Shown here in pieces: positions 44,656 through 54,049 of a stretch of DNA of 64,000 bases. Numbering within the stretch: the first letter of the stretch is position 1; every line of letters begins with the position of its first letter. Source of the stretch: Cylindrodendrum hubeiense (Eukaryota; Ascomycota; Sordariomycetes; Hypocreales; Nectriaceae). Below the pieces are notes generated by a model. That model had not been told where the DNA came from. It searched no databases and saw only the letters and a program-made list of their open reading frames with translations. The translations under genes and the position numbers were made by a program. The DNA lies in NCBI GenBank assembly GCA_014621425.1, contig JAANBB010000069.1:1-64000 (forward strand), given 5' to 3'.

Positions 44656-45646
44656 TTAAATAGCAGACCTGAGTCTAGCCACTTGGTCGCCATCGATGGA
44701 GGTGAAATTGATGCCGTTGGCCTCCATCTCTCTCTTGCACTCGTCCCACTGGTCAGGCAAGACTGGTCGAGTCCCCTCAGTTACAATGAAAGTGCGATAT
44801 CCCTCCTCGACAGCGTGCTCGGCGGTTGCCTTGACGCAAAAGTCGCTCGCAAGACCCACAACAAAGACGTCTGTGACTCCGGCGTCTTTGAGCGTCTTGG
44901 CCAGTCCACTGTCACTGACATGGAAAGGGTCGTAAAATGCCGAGTACATTTCCACCCTGTGATCCATGCCCTTCTCAACTACCGAGTCCAAGGCCTCTAC
45001 ATTCAGCTCTGGGACGAGCTCGGCGCCGTGGGAACCCTGGACGCAATGGACAGGCCACAGGGTGGTGGTGTAGGTGCGTGTTGGGTCAGACGGGTGCACG
45101 ATGGTGTGCGAGGACGTGTAAGGCGCGGCATCGGGGTGGTTGACGGCAAAGGAGACGTGGTGTGGCGGGTGCCAGTCTTTGGTGGCGATCTTGAGGGCGA
45201 AGGGGAGGGCGAGGAGGGTGTTGATGGCGGAGGCGATATCGCGGCCGCCTGTGACTGCGAGGCTGCCGTTCTGTATATGTTCAGTGGATTGTTTCATGAA
45301 ATGAGCGTGTTTGTGAAGGTGTGAGGGGATAGATGCAAGATAAACCACGTTGAGATGTGACGTGGATCGGAAGAGTTCCAAGATGTTAGGAATACAGAGG
45401 AATTTGATTCAAGGTAAAAGATGAATGCAATTTTACGCCAGAAATTAATCGATATATGATCCCTTGATCCCTTCTATCTGGTGGTTGAACTCCAGATCCG
45501 TATTGCACTTGCAACCCATCTAGAGGCATCCTAACTGCCACCCAGCACTACAAAAAAGAGGCCAAGAGGCAACTCACCGGCGGACAAAAGTCCTCCTGAA
45601 AGTCAACCACGATCAAAGCGGGTTTGAATGATTCAGAGGACGCCAT
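44656..45646 (-). CDS. PNC1: Nicotinamidase (Pnc1 type, isochorismatase fold)
   Basis: This encodes 227 aa from exons 45578-45646 and 44656-45270 (minus strand). The 307-bp intron has GTGAGT donor and ATACAG acceptor; it is long for this window but joins the highly conserved 'VVDFQEDFCPPNGSLAV' exactly. The enzyme deamidates nicotinamide to nicotinic acid in NAD salvage and, in yeast, thereby relieves sirtuin inhibition. Catalytic residues are Asp15 and Cys168 ('GLASDFCVKAT'), with the Lys in 'VEKGMD'. Metal ligands include Asp55 and His57 ('KDWHPPHHVSF') and the His in 'WPVHCVQGSHGAEL'. The gene converges on HMG-CoA reductase with about 270 bp between the stops. Confidence 0.93.
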
Positions 45647-46070
45647 TTCTTGTTTATCGCGCGCTGCTTCGGTCACGGTGCGGGTTGGCTGTAGAAGGAA
45701 TGACGTCTATGTCAACGATGAGGCATTGGAGGGGTGAAGATGAGTGAGATGGGGCAGAGGGCGATAAGCTGATAAAGCGCCGTTGGACTCGGCCCCGCTT
45801 CGGAGGAGGGGCCGTCGTTGATTACAGAAGGCAGAGAGAGCCAGAGAAACCCGGGCTCAATATTTAGGTGGAAACGGTGGAATAAAAAACACACGGCTAG
45901 CATGTAGGGTCAGGCACATTTAGGGACAGATTCCACGATGTACCTGTGTTTGATTGTGTGGCATGTGACTCAACCGCCTGGCAAGCAGTGTGACTGGGTG
46001 TGACGGGCAACATCGTCAAACACATCAAAAAGACAAGACGGCGTCACAAACGGCAAAAAATTATAGGAAT
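45647..46070. other. Intergenic region between nicotinamidase and tRNA-Lys
   Basis: This is the promoter side of the nicotinamidase gene and the 3' flank of the tRNA gene. No other feature is seen. On the tRNA coding strand the flank after 46071 contains T-rich sequence that could terminate RNA polymerase III (TTTTTT near 46056-46061). Confidence 0.5.
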
Positions 46071-46154
46071 AGCCCGATGCGGGGGTCGAACCCGCAACCT
46101 TGAGATTGCAGTGCTCTTAAGAGTCTCACGCTCTACCGATTGAGCTAACCGGGC
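46071..46154 (-). tRNA. tRNA-Lys (anticodon CTT) with an 11-nt intron
   Basis: Read on the minus strand the gene starts GCCCGGTTAGCTC and ends CGGGC plus discriminator T. The acceptor stem pairs GCCCGGT with ATCGGGC (one G-U). The D arm is GCTCAATCGGTAGAGC. The anticodon stem is TGAGA/TCTCA with loop CTCTTAA, giving anticodon CTT. The T arm is GCGGGTTCGACCCCCGC. An 11-nt insertion after position 37 is the usual intron place. Box A and box B sequences are intact. A mature length of 73 nt plus CCA follows. Confidence 0.95.
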
Positions 46155-46620
46155 TCAATCTCTTGTGTTCGACTTTTGATGGTGGTGGCTCTGCAATTCT
46201 GTGTTATACGGGCCCTTTCGGACGCATGGGGCCGGCAGAGAAAAAATCTTTTAGCCGCGGAAATCTCTGATGGGCGGCCCACATCCACTGAAGCGCTGGA
46301 ACGGGCGCCATGGCCAGGGAAGCCCTGGTCTTATTATACCCGTTAGGTCCCGCTCGGACCCCCGCAGCCCCAATGGCGCCATGCGCATGCAGCCAGTCAG
46401 CCAGTGCGTCAGCGATACGCTACCCTACATCATCACCCGTTCGTTTGTCTTACATCACCAGGTCGGCAGCGTGAGCAATAGATGAACAACATGGACGATT
46501 TTCTAGGTAGATATAGTGGTTTGCGCTGGTATTGCGCACTATCATCTGGCTAGTCTACAAACACGCTAATCGAGACTCTAACAGAACCAAAATGCATAAT
46601 TGTACCCAATAACATCATAA
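46155..46620. other. Intergenic region between tRNA-Lys and the orphan gene
   Basis: No gene is supported. It holds the 5' flank of the tRNA gene and the 3' side of the 327-aa orphan gene. Confidence 0.5.
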
Positions 46621-47604
46621 CTATGCTGTGCTTTCAGACCCTTTGGGCGGAACTGATGTAATTCTCTTGCCCTGAGGTCTCCAATTCAACAACCACGCCA
46701 GCCCCGATTTGTGACCAAAGACACAATCACACGAATGTCTCTTCTGGTAATACGACATGGCTGTCTCGGGATCCGCGTATCGCTCCAGCGGAATGATGGT
46801 TGGCTGCCACGCCCGCACCGCAAACACCTTCTCTTCGCCTGTGTAGCTTCCCACCATGCCGTCCTCCTTGACCGAGTCAGACAAGATGTTCCGGAGCCGT
46901 ATCATCCCCCTGGCTCGCTTTGGGTGCACGCACATGGCGAAGTCGAGTATGCCGCGTTCGATGGCGTTGACCGTCTCGGCCTCGCCGTTCTTCTTCGCGA
47001 GTTCGAGGTTGCGGTCGACTTCGACATCGTGGGCTCGGAAATTGATCGACTCTTGCTCTGTTGGGTGCGGGCCCCGCAGCGGCCGGTCCTCTGGAATCCA
47101 TCTTGCCATCTGCCTCGCTGCATACAGGGCGTTGTTGGCATCCCTCCAGCGGCGTTGCGCTTGCTTATTGTCCTCAGCCGGCGGGACGGGCTTGCCGGTT
47201 TCGACGCAGCGCGCGGCGTCTTCCTGGACAAAGCTGACCGCTTTCTTGGGTCCTGCCCGTTCCGTCTTGAGGGCCCCCTTGACGGGATTCGTGGTTCGGT
47301 GTTTTGGAGGCTGGGCTTCTCGCACCGGCCACTCTGGGTCTGGGATGTAGTTGGCGACGTACTTGAATGGCCAGTAGCCGAGGGCATGTTTGTCCCTGTG
47401 CCTCTTTGGCATTCCGATGTGGTCGTGGAAGAAACTTGGGGTAAAGTAGGTGCACCCGCAATCTCTGTGGTGAATATGAAGCCCTCTGTGTTCTAATATC
47501 GCATCCCTCTCCCTCAGCAACTCCTCGAGCGTTTCAGGCCATGTCAGGGGGCCGATAAATGACTGTGCTCTGGAACTCCCAGAGTCACTGGCGTCGGGAT
47601 TCAT
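46621..47604 (-). CDS. Unrecognised 327-aa protein with terminal Cys motifs
   Basis: I do not recognise this intron-less open frame, but its length, ATG start and balanced amino-acid composition support a real gene. Near the N-terminus it has 'HIHHRDCGCTYFTPSFFHDH', and near the C-terminus 'YYQKRHSCDCVFGHKSGLAW'; each pairs a Cys-x-Cys with nearby His residues, which could bind a metal. The middle is basic and rich in Arg, Gln and Ala, with a probable helix around 'NKQAQRRWRDANNALYAARQMARW'. There is no signal peptide or membrane segment. It stands between the tRNA gene and the RelA/SpoT-type gene, all on the minus strand. It could be lineage-specific. The antisense frame of 261 aa is judged a shadow. 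Confidence 0.6.
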   Translation of the reverse strand: MNPDASDSGSSRAQSFIGPLTWPETLEELLRERDAILEHRGLHIHHRDCGCTYFTPSFFHDHIGMPKRHRDKHALGYWPFKYVANYIPDPEWPVREAQPPKHRTTNPVKGALKTERAGPKKAVSFVQEDAARCVETGKPVPPAEDNKQAQRRWRDANNALYAARQMARWIPEDRPLRGPHPTEQESINFRAHDVEVDRNLELAKKNGEAETVNAIERGILDFAMCVHPKRARGMIRLRNILSDSVKEDGMVGSYTGEEKVFAVRAWQPTIIPLERYADPETAMSYYQKRHSCDCVFGHKSGLAWLLNWRPQGKRITSVPPKGSESTA

Positions 47605-48536
47605 GACGCTGGGTGTAGAGGAGAGAGTGGGTGTTTATGGAAGGGTTGATTTGAGGCTTGTGATACAGATCGCGATTAACTGATTTTTATGAGGTTTGTC
47701 GTGGGGTATAAAGATGGACACTGAGGTGGTTTGAGGCGAGAACGGTGTCTTGAGAACTAGAACTGCGAGGTTTGCGTAGTTGGTTAACTGCCGGCTGAAT
47801 GCTAGTGGAAGCAAGGCAGCTTTATATGCCAAGAGGCACCCGTTCGGGGATTCTATCTGATTAGGTTTACATCGAAACGGAAATTCCTATTCATAAGAAA
47901 TGCTGTTGAATACGGTAGGTGACTTCGCCTCGCCCTTTGTGGGTGGGTGGAGTTGAGGTCTGGGACTGGCAAACCTTCGTGGGTGGCAATACATTGATGG
48001 ACTTGAAGCAAAACCTTATACTTCTTCCATCTAACTCTTGAATCCAGTGCCTACATCACGGAGCCTTGAAGAAATCTATTCATCTGAGAAAATTGATCTT
48101 AAGTAGCCTGAAGCTAATATGTATGCTGTCCCGGGTTTCTGTAATCCCCAGACCGATTCCATACCAACCTGGGTTTGGCAATTCTTCCCTCAACCTGTTT
48201 GAGGTTCTTTAGAGCAGAAGTCGCGGTATTTCAGAAGAGTTAAACAGAGGACGATGCATTGTACAGTGAGAATGAATGAATGATTAGTTTGCGACTCGTA
48301 GGGATCCAATCTGTGCCACGACTGTTGCAACGTAGTATCCCGGGCTTTGGGATGCCATGTCCTGCATCTACTGCCCCAAATCATGGTTCCTACTGCTTTT
48401 CTCTGGGTTTCGTCTCGGTTGACTGCTATCTGTGAGATCCGAGGGATAGAACAGGACCCGGTTCCTTCACCCAGCCCAGTATCCTCCAGGTATTGCACCG
48501 ACTCTAGGTAAATTCATCATATGGTTACCACGGAAA
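47605..48536. other. Intergenic region between orphan and RelA/SpoT-type gene
   Basis: No gene is supported in 932 bp. The sequence is lower in GC than the left part of the window. A few short ORFs without motifs are present. Confidence 0.5.
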
Positions 48537-49687
48537 TCACTCTTCGTCCTTGAACCACTTGTCGGGAAGCTCTTTAGGTGCGTTCAAGTAGGTTTCGAGC
48601 GGTGTTGTTGTTATTGGTTGTGATTTTGTCAACTGCCGATTGACGGCAACTACGATGAATTCGCCTGAGGCGATATGCTTGGGTTTTCTAAAGCAGTTGT
48701 TAGAAAGCCAATGATAAATGCATATAAGGATTAACCATACCCTAAGTATTCCACAATCCATTCCCACGCACGATAATCTGAGCTGTAGTCATGTGGGGAC
48801 TTCTCCATAACATGTTGAACCATTGCAAATGGCATGGTCCTATCGGAAAATTGAAGCCTTGTAGGCTTATCACGCTGAGATCCAGATATCGTCCAAGGTT
48901 GGTCGGGAACTAATCGAACTAAGGGCCCTGGGTTATTCATTGTGTTTGCTTCCTTCATAGCATTTATGAACTTAGAGACTGGAGGTCTACTAGAGTCGTT
49001 TTTAAGATCATGCAGGTAGACCATGCACAGCGAATATAGCAGAGATGCGCCGTGCAACATGTCGATGGCCATTTCATCCCTGCGAAGGAGCGTACCATGA
49101 GACTTCTTATAAATCCACTCATGTGCAGCCTTATTATATAGTTGCTCAGATATAGACGTAAGTTGAATTTCGAATAAGACATCTCGATATGTGGAGAGAA
49201 CATCTTGAGTTCCAGCCTTCACCTTGGCTCGGTAGTTGGTTGCCTGGTAAGCTCCAAACCAAGGAGTCCAAGTATTGCTGATTTGGCGGTCGGAGGTAAA
49301 GTTGGTCGGTTTACCAAGTATGTCAAAACGATCGTAAATAAAGTCTGACACTGTTTGGAGGCTTGATGGAAGATCCACCACGATGCGAATTCCAGCAAGG
49401 TCGTGTAAATTATTGAATATTTCTTCAATACTTGAGTATTGCTTGTTCCAATGCATTTCACGGCGTGCAACAGACTGTCGGATAGAATCGACCCGCTTTG
49501 ATCTGCCGGATACCTCACAGGCCACCTGTTTCTCGACCAGTTGAGTTGTACAGTATTTTACCAAGGTTTCTACCATGGCGGTGTAGTCGGACTCTAAGTT
49601 GGGCCATATGCTGCTGAGTGCGTCGATGGGAGAGTCGGTTGGATGGGTCTTGCTAATTGCCAAGAGGATCTTGGAGTAAAGAAGCAT
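48537..49687 (-). CDS. RelA/SpoT-type (p)ppGpp synthetase-fold protein
   Basis: Exons are 48741-49687 and 48537-48687 (minus strand); the intron is GTATGG..TTTAG and closes frame ('EYLG|KPKHIASG'). The first in-frame ATG gives 365 aa; the frame is open about 24 codons further up to a TTG, so an upstream exon is possible. Residues 60-200 match the RelA/SpoT nucleotidyltransferase: 'GRSKRVDSIRQSVARR', 'HDLAGIRIVVDLP' (Asp96), 'AYQATNYRAKV' (Tyr148 in the G-loop position), 'FEIQLTSISEQLYNKAAHEWIYKK' in parts (Glu173, His189). Ser72 stands where bacterial enzymes usually have a Lys, and Asn151 where a His is common. There is no hydrolase or TGS/ACT domain. In bacteria such proteins pyrophosphorylate GDP/GTP, adenine nucleotides or tRNA; the substrate here is unknown. 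Single-copy fungal members exist in my recollection. Confidence 0.78.
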
Positions 49688-50924
49688 GCTTGGGGCGCAC
49701 TTAGAGTCGAGTTTAAACCTGGGTATGAATGTGTTCCGGGATCCTATGACGTGTGCCAATGATTAGGGATCGAAATAATGTGTGCTCCGAGATGAGGGCT
49801 GGATATGAGGAAGTTGGAATGTAATATCTTCTAAGCGGAGGCGGGGCTGTCAGACACGTCATCTAGTAGTTGAGGGATCGCTGACCGAGTTGATCGCAGA
49901 CCGAGTTGCTGTGCCGATTACATGGGGAGATTGATGATAAAAGGGAGGCTAAATAGGCAATTTGAATTTAATGATGATAACAGTGTTATGGCTGCTGGTC
50001 TTGACTGATTGTATCGCGATGACCGCGATGATTACATTTGCGGTTTCAATCCTTGAGGCTGCGATGTCCGACCTCATCTTTCCTTAGTCATCGTGGCTGG
50101 GCCGACCCCTTCTGATAGGGGCACCAGTCACATGAGTGGCGTTGGATCAAGACGGAATTTCCATAACCCTCTGGTATTCCGATACCCTGATCTTAATTAG
50201 AGAAGTGAGATGAAATACAATAGTGGTGACCTAAACCCCCTCTTAAGGAAAAGAGAGGCTAGAGGTATTCAAGGCCGTGATCAGATTTTGGATCAGCACT
50301 CAATTTATCCTTCATTCAGTGAGCGAATATAACGGTGACAAATCTATTAGCATCCTAGATCAGTATGATCATCAGATTCTGGAACCACACTTAGTTGGCA
50401 AAGATAATTACCTCACAAAAATAATGGTATAGATTAGTTGCGAATAACTTTTAGTTTGAGCCCTCTGGGGGTATAGTTTCAGCTAGAAGCCGAGCTCTAT
50501 TCTAGTTGTGCACGGAATGCGCAGAGCGAGTCGTATCTGCTTGTGAATCAAATTGTTCCAATTAAACTTGGATCATCCCTAGGCGACATAACTGTTTACT
50601 AACACAATATATTTAGTCCACGAATTAAGGCACGGAGCTGAGTCCATACCATCACTGATGGACTTGAACCTATTAGTGTAAGCTGGGAAGGCATTGCCTA
50701 GTCTCGCTGAGAAAGTCCAGTCACATTCTATAAGTCTAACAATAAATATTACAGCACCTGCAGAAAGGCTCATATCGGGTACTGGGGAGCTGCAATCGAC
50801 GTATTATCTCGCAACTAGACAGGTTGTTTGGCCGGCATCGATGCCGATCTGGCCTTGAATGGTTAGTGCGGATTCACTATTTGCAGCAAAACACCAAAGA
50901 TTTGTTATTATATTTAACTGAATC
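49688..50924. other. AT-rich region upstream of the RelA/SpoT-type gene
   Basis: The stretch is clearly richer in A/T than the rest of the window and contains no supported gene. It may hold an upstream exon of the RelA/SpoT-type gene: an AG acceptor with the frame open lies at about 49744. A short open frame at 50579-50773 (minus) starts with ATG and looks partly protein-like but has no partner exon that I can define. Confidence 0.5.
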
Positions 50925-51557
50925 TCAATTGGACAATGACAGCAAGGCAAGGGCTGCTGTGCCGAGAACGCGCGTCGGATCACCCAGAGCCGCGCCTCGG
51001 AGATGCACGCGGGAAGTGTGGAGTACACTCCGGCAGATGACATACTGCAGTGCTGATGCATACTAAAGTAGACTAAGGAAGAGAAGGTCGGCCAATAATC
51101 CCTATATGCCTTGGCAAGGGCCTGTTGGGATTCATAAAAGCTGTCGAAGTCTTCGAAACCTCGCCTGGGCCTGACTTGAACTTTCCCTGATGAGTTTCTC
51201 ATGCTTAGTGCGCCTATCATTTCCCTATTTGACTGCATCCCAAAGCCAGGGGTTATTTGCCGGACCGGTTTACCGGCTGGCTTCGATCTTGTGAGCGTCC
51301 TTCTCCGCATTCTCCGTCAAGAGTGCAACAGTGATATCCACCGCAGCTGCAATACCCTTGCTCCTGTCCGCCGACCGGGGATCCGCCAGCTTAAAGCCGG
51401 TGACCAAATTCTGGGCAGTATGTGCATTTGCGAGATCGGCACTCATACCATCGAATAAAAATCTCCTCTGCTGTATTGACAGGGAGATGTTCCAGAATTG
51501 GTCCCAATCATGCCATGACCCCGTGACATGGCGGTTTGAAGCATATCGAGTCTGGGT
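50925..51557 (-). pseudogene. Unidentified spliced coding trace (partial gene or relic)
   Basis: Three minus-strand blocks, 51274-51557, 51046-51224 and 50925-50956, join through two introns (GTAAAC..AATAG, 49 nt; GTATGT..CACAG, 89 nt) into one 164-residue frame ending in TGA. The first block reads protein-like: 'GSWHDWDQFWNISLSIQQRR', 'FLFDGMSADLANAHTAQNLV', 'TGFKLADPRSADRSKGIAAA'. The second has 'VRPRRGFEDFDSFYESQQAL' and 'AKAYRDYWPTFSSLVYF'. No start codon is found; a TGA precedes the first block, with an acceptor-like CAG between. So either upstream exons are missing from my model or the gene has lost its 5' end. I know no family for it. The surrounding DNA is AT-rich, which would fit decay. 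Confidence 0.38.
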
Positions 51558-52161
51558 CTGTCATGTTGCTGTTCAGAGTCTTCGAAACGAGTCCTAGAGT
51601 GCCACAGACCTACTCAAATTTATTACTCTATTTATGGGATGTGATAATATAAATGTGAAATTAATGCTCCCTCTGTTCTTCGTACTTGAGCGGTGTTATG
51701 GCTTGGACTGAAATGCTGTGTTATACGTGCACAGGCAATGCGATATTCTTTAGGTTATTGATGACTTCCCAAAGAACAAAAAAGAAGATTATTTTCTAGT
51801 AACCAATAAATACCAATTAATTATGCCCAACTATGTGGTGTACGGTCTATTAGTGGCACCGAGTATGGTGGAAGTTGAAGTAGAGAAACATGCTCGAATA
51901 TGACGATGGATGACAGAGAATGGTTATGGACGCATTGGGCACGATACAAGTAGGCGAATTGATCTATTATGTCTGCAACGCTTTCATGACTGCCATGTAT
52001 GAAATTCCTCCTTAGAATTGAAAATTAGGGCTCGTCTAATTAGTCCTCCCCATGCGCAATAGTGTTTGCTCTGGGTATCCTGCAACAACTATTGTACAAG
52101 TACATTGCCGAATCTAGTTATAGATCGGTCCATTATCATTCATATCCGTCATATCGAATTA
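51558..52161. other. AT-rich region between the unidentified trace and the wall-protein gene
   Basis: No gene is supported. It is AT-rich and may hold upstream exons or the lost 5' part of the unidentified coding trace, as well as the 3' flank of the GPI-anchored protein gene. Confidence 0.45.
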
Positions 52162-53098
52162 TTAGACAGCAAGCATGGCAACGGCAACGGCACCGAAGGC
52201 AGCACCGAAGCTGAGCTGCTTAGCAGCGCCGCTAACGATAACAGTGGAAGGAGTAGAGGCAGGAGTGGTAGGCTGAAGAAAAGCACGTTAGGAGTCCATA
52301 TCTATTGCAAAAGAATCCAGAGCCAGGCAACACATACAGTAACGCCAATGGTGCCGATGGAACCGCCAGTGGTGTGGGTGGCAGCGGAATCGGTCTCGGA
52401 GGCGCCGGCGGCAGACTCGGAAGCGGACTTGCTCTCAACGGCGGCAGTGGAGAGGGTGGTGGGCACGACGGAACCGGTGGTCTCGACAACGGCCTCGGAG
52501 GTGGCCTCGGCGTCAGTCTCACCGGCAGCAGTGGTCTCGGTGGCCTCAGCCTCGGGGGCAGTGGTCTCCTCAGCGACGGGAGCGGTGGTCTCAGCCTCGG
52601 GGGCAGTGGTCTCAGCGGCGTCGGCAGAAGTGGTGGGCTCGGGAGCGGCGGTGGTGGGAACCTCGACGACAGCAGTGGTGGACTCCTCGACCTCAGCAGC
52701 AGTGCTGGAGGCAACCCAGCCAGAGGGGCTGGGAGTAGGCGAGAGATCACACTGCTCAGCGGCGCTGGTGACACCGTTCTTGTAGTAGACCCAGATCTCG
52801 AAGGTGTTGGCGCAGATCATGCACTTTCCGTAGCGCTCGTTCCACTCAGCGTTGTCGCAGAAGCCTTCCTCACGGCCAAGAGTGATCAAAAGACCTAAAG
52901 GTTGCCATGTTAGTTGTGGTCTGGACAGTAAAGGCATCAAGTTGACATACCGCAGTTCTCGTGGCAGGCATAGGCGGGAGTACCAGGCGCCTGGCGTCTG
53001 TGGAGAGCAGGAACCTCAGCGGGGTAGTCCCAGCGACGCTCAAGAGCGGAGGCAAAGGTGGCCGAGGCCAAAAGAGAGTAGGCAACGAATGAACGCAT
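52162..53098 (-). CDS. GPI-anchored Thr/Ala-rich cell-surface protein
   Basis: Exons are 52951-53098, 52338-52894 and 52162-52272 (minus strand), giving 271 aa; donors are GTATGT in both introns. The signal peptide is residues 1-18 ('YSLLASATFASA'). Dibasic 'ERR' and 'HRR' soon after could be Kex2 sites. A small Cys-containing domain follows, with 'YACHENCGLLI', 'EGFCDNAEWNERYGKCMICA' and 'AAEQCDLSP', a six- to eight-Cys module seen in many fungal wall proteins. About 120 residues of Thr/Ala/Glu-rich repeats ('ETTAPEAE' types), likely O-mannosylated, come next. The third exon supplies 'VSGAAKQLSFGAAFGAVAVA' and an end in 'MLAV', the omega site and hydrophobic tail for a GPI anchor. Without that exon the protein would end abruptly. 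Confidence 0.82.
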
Positions 53099-54049
53099 CT
53101 TGATAGCGAGAGAAGGTAACCGAAGTTGAGTTGACTGGACAATTGAGGGAGTTTGAGGGCTGTAGTTGTCTTGGGCTGCTGAGGAACAAAGGGAAGCCAA
53201 TGGTGAGACGATACAGCTCTTATATACTCGTGTTGCTCGACGGTCCTGTTAGCGCTCCATCATGCTCGAGTTCGTCTAACAGACTCCCTAACCCAGACAG
53301 GCCAAGGCTGAGCGTAATCCAACCCCATGTTGGTTTAGGTGTAAGTCGAGATGCTGGACGGGGACCTGACATGGACCGACATGGACCTGCCGAAATAGTG
53401 CCACACATGAGCTGATACCAAGACCGTGATGCACCGGTGAAATTGGTGAGTGCAACGGCAGTAACCCGTCCGGGAACCTTGAACCGATCAAATGACGATG
53501 CAGAGTTGGGCCTGTATGTAGGAGTGTGGGTGGGCCGTGATGGGTCGACATGGGTCGCCAAGGGTCTCAGCGCGCAGACATGGGTTGGCGAGCTTAATTC
53601 TGGAGACAGGACGCTCCGACAGTAGGATCCCGGCGGCATCGGGCCCATCTAATCTTATCAGATGATCTGATTAGGTCCGTATACGAGGCCAACGGCTGGA
53701 CCTTTAGGGCGGCCAAGCCAATACACTTGAGCGATAAACCGGTTTCGGCTGCGCTAGACCTACCCCCGTTAGAGCACGGTGGTGTCTCTCTGGGCATGCT
53801 CTACCAACCATCAGTAAGCAGTAGAACCGCATGCTGCATCGCATCCCGTGTGGCCCGGCGTGGGATGGCATGTGGATGGTGGCGGGATGGCAGGTGTGGG
53901 TGTCTCTTGGTGGTTGGTGTCTTGGTGTGCCGGATATATCTTGACCATGCTTGCCGCCTTGCTCTTTGTGCATGCCCCTTTTCCTCATCCCTTCTCGATT
54001 CATTTTACTTGCATTAACTGGTTCATAACGACCTATGCACTCAGTCACC
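53099..54049. promoter_or_regulatory. Divergent promoter region of two surface-protein genes
   Basis: This 951-bp region separates the GPI-anchored protein gene (minus) from the BIM1-like gene (plus). A minus-strand TATATAAG at 53219-53226 lies about 120 bp before the GPI-protein ATG. Confidence 0.55.
53219..53226 (-). promoter_or_regulatory. Likely TATA box (TATATAAG) of the GPI-protein gene
   Basis: The minus strand reads TATATAAG about 120 bp upstream of the start codon at 53098, a typical spacing for a highly regulated fungal promoter. Confidence 0.55.

Noticed and set aside
46711..47496. 261-aa plus-strand frame opposite the orphan gene
   Set aside because: Both strands are open, but the minus-strand frame is longer, has an ATG with clean ends and balanced composition; the plus frame looks like its mirror. 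This choice is less certain than the others.
49800..52100. A transposon relic mutated by RIP
   Set aside because: The region is AT-rich, but I could not find terminal repeats, target-site duplications or transposase motifs; the coding trace in it does not resemble a transposase or reverse transcriptase.
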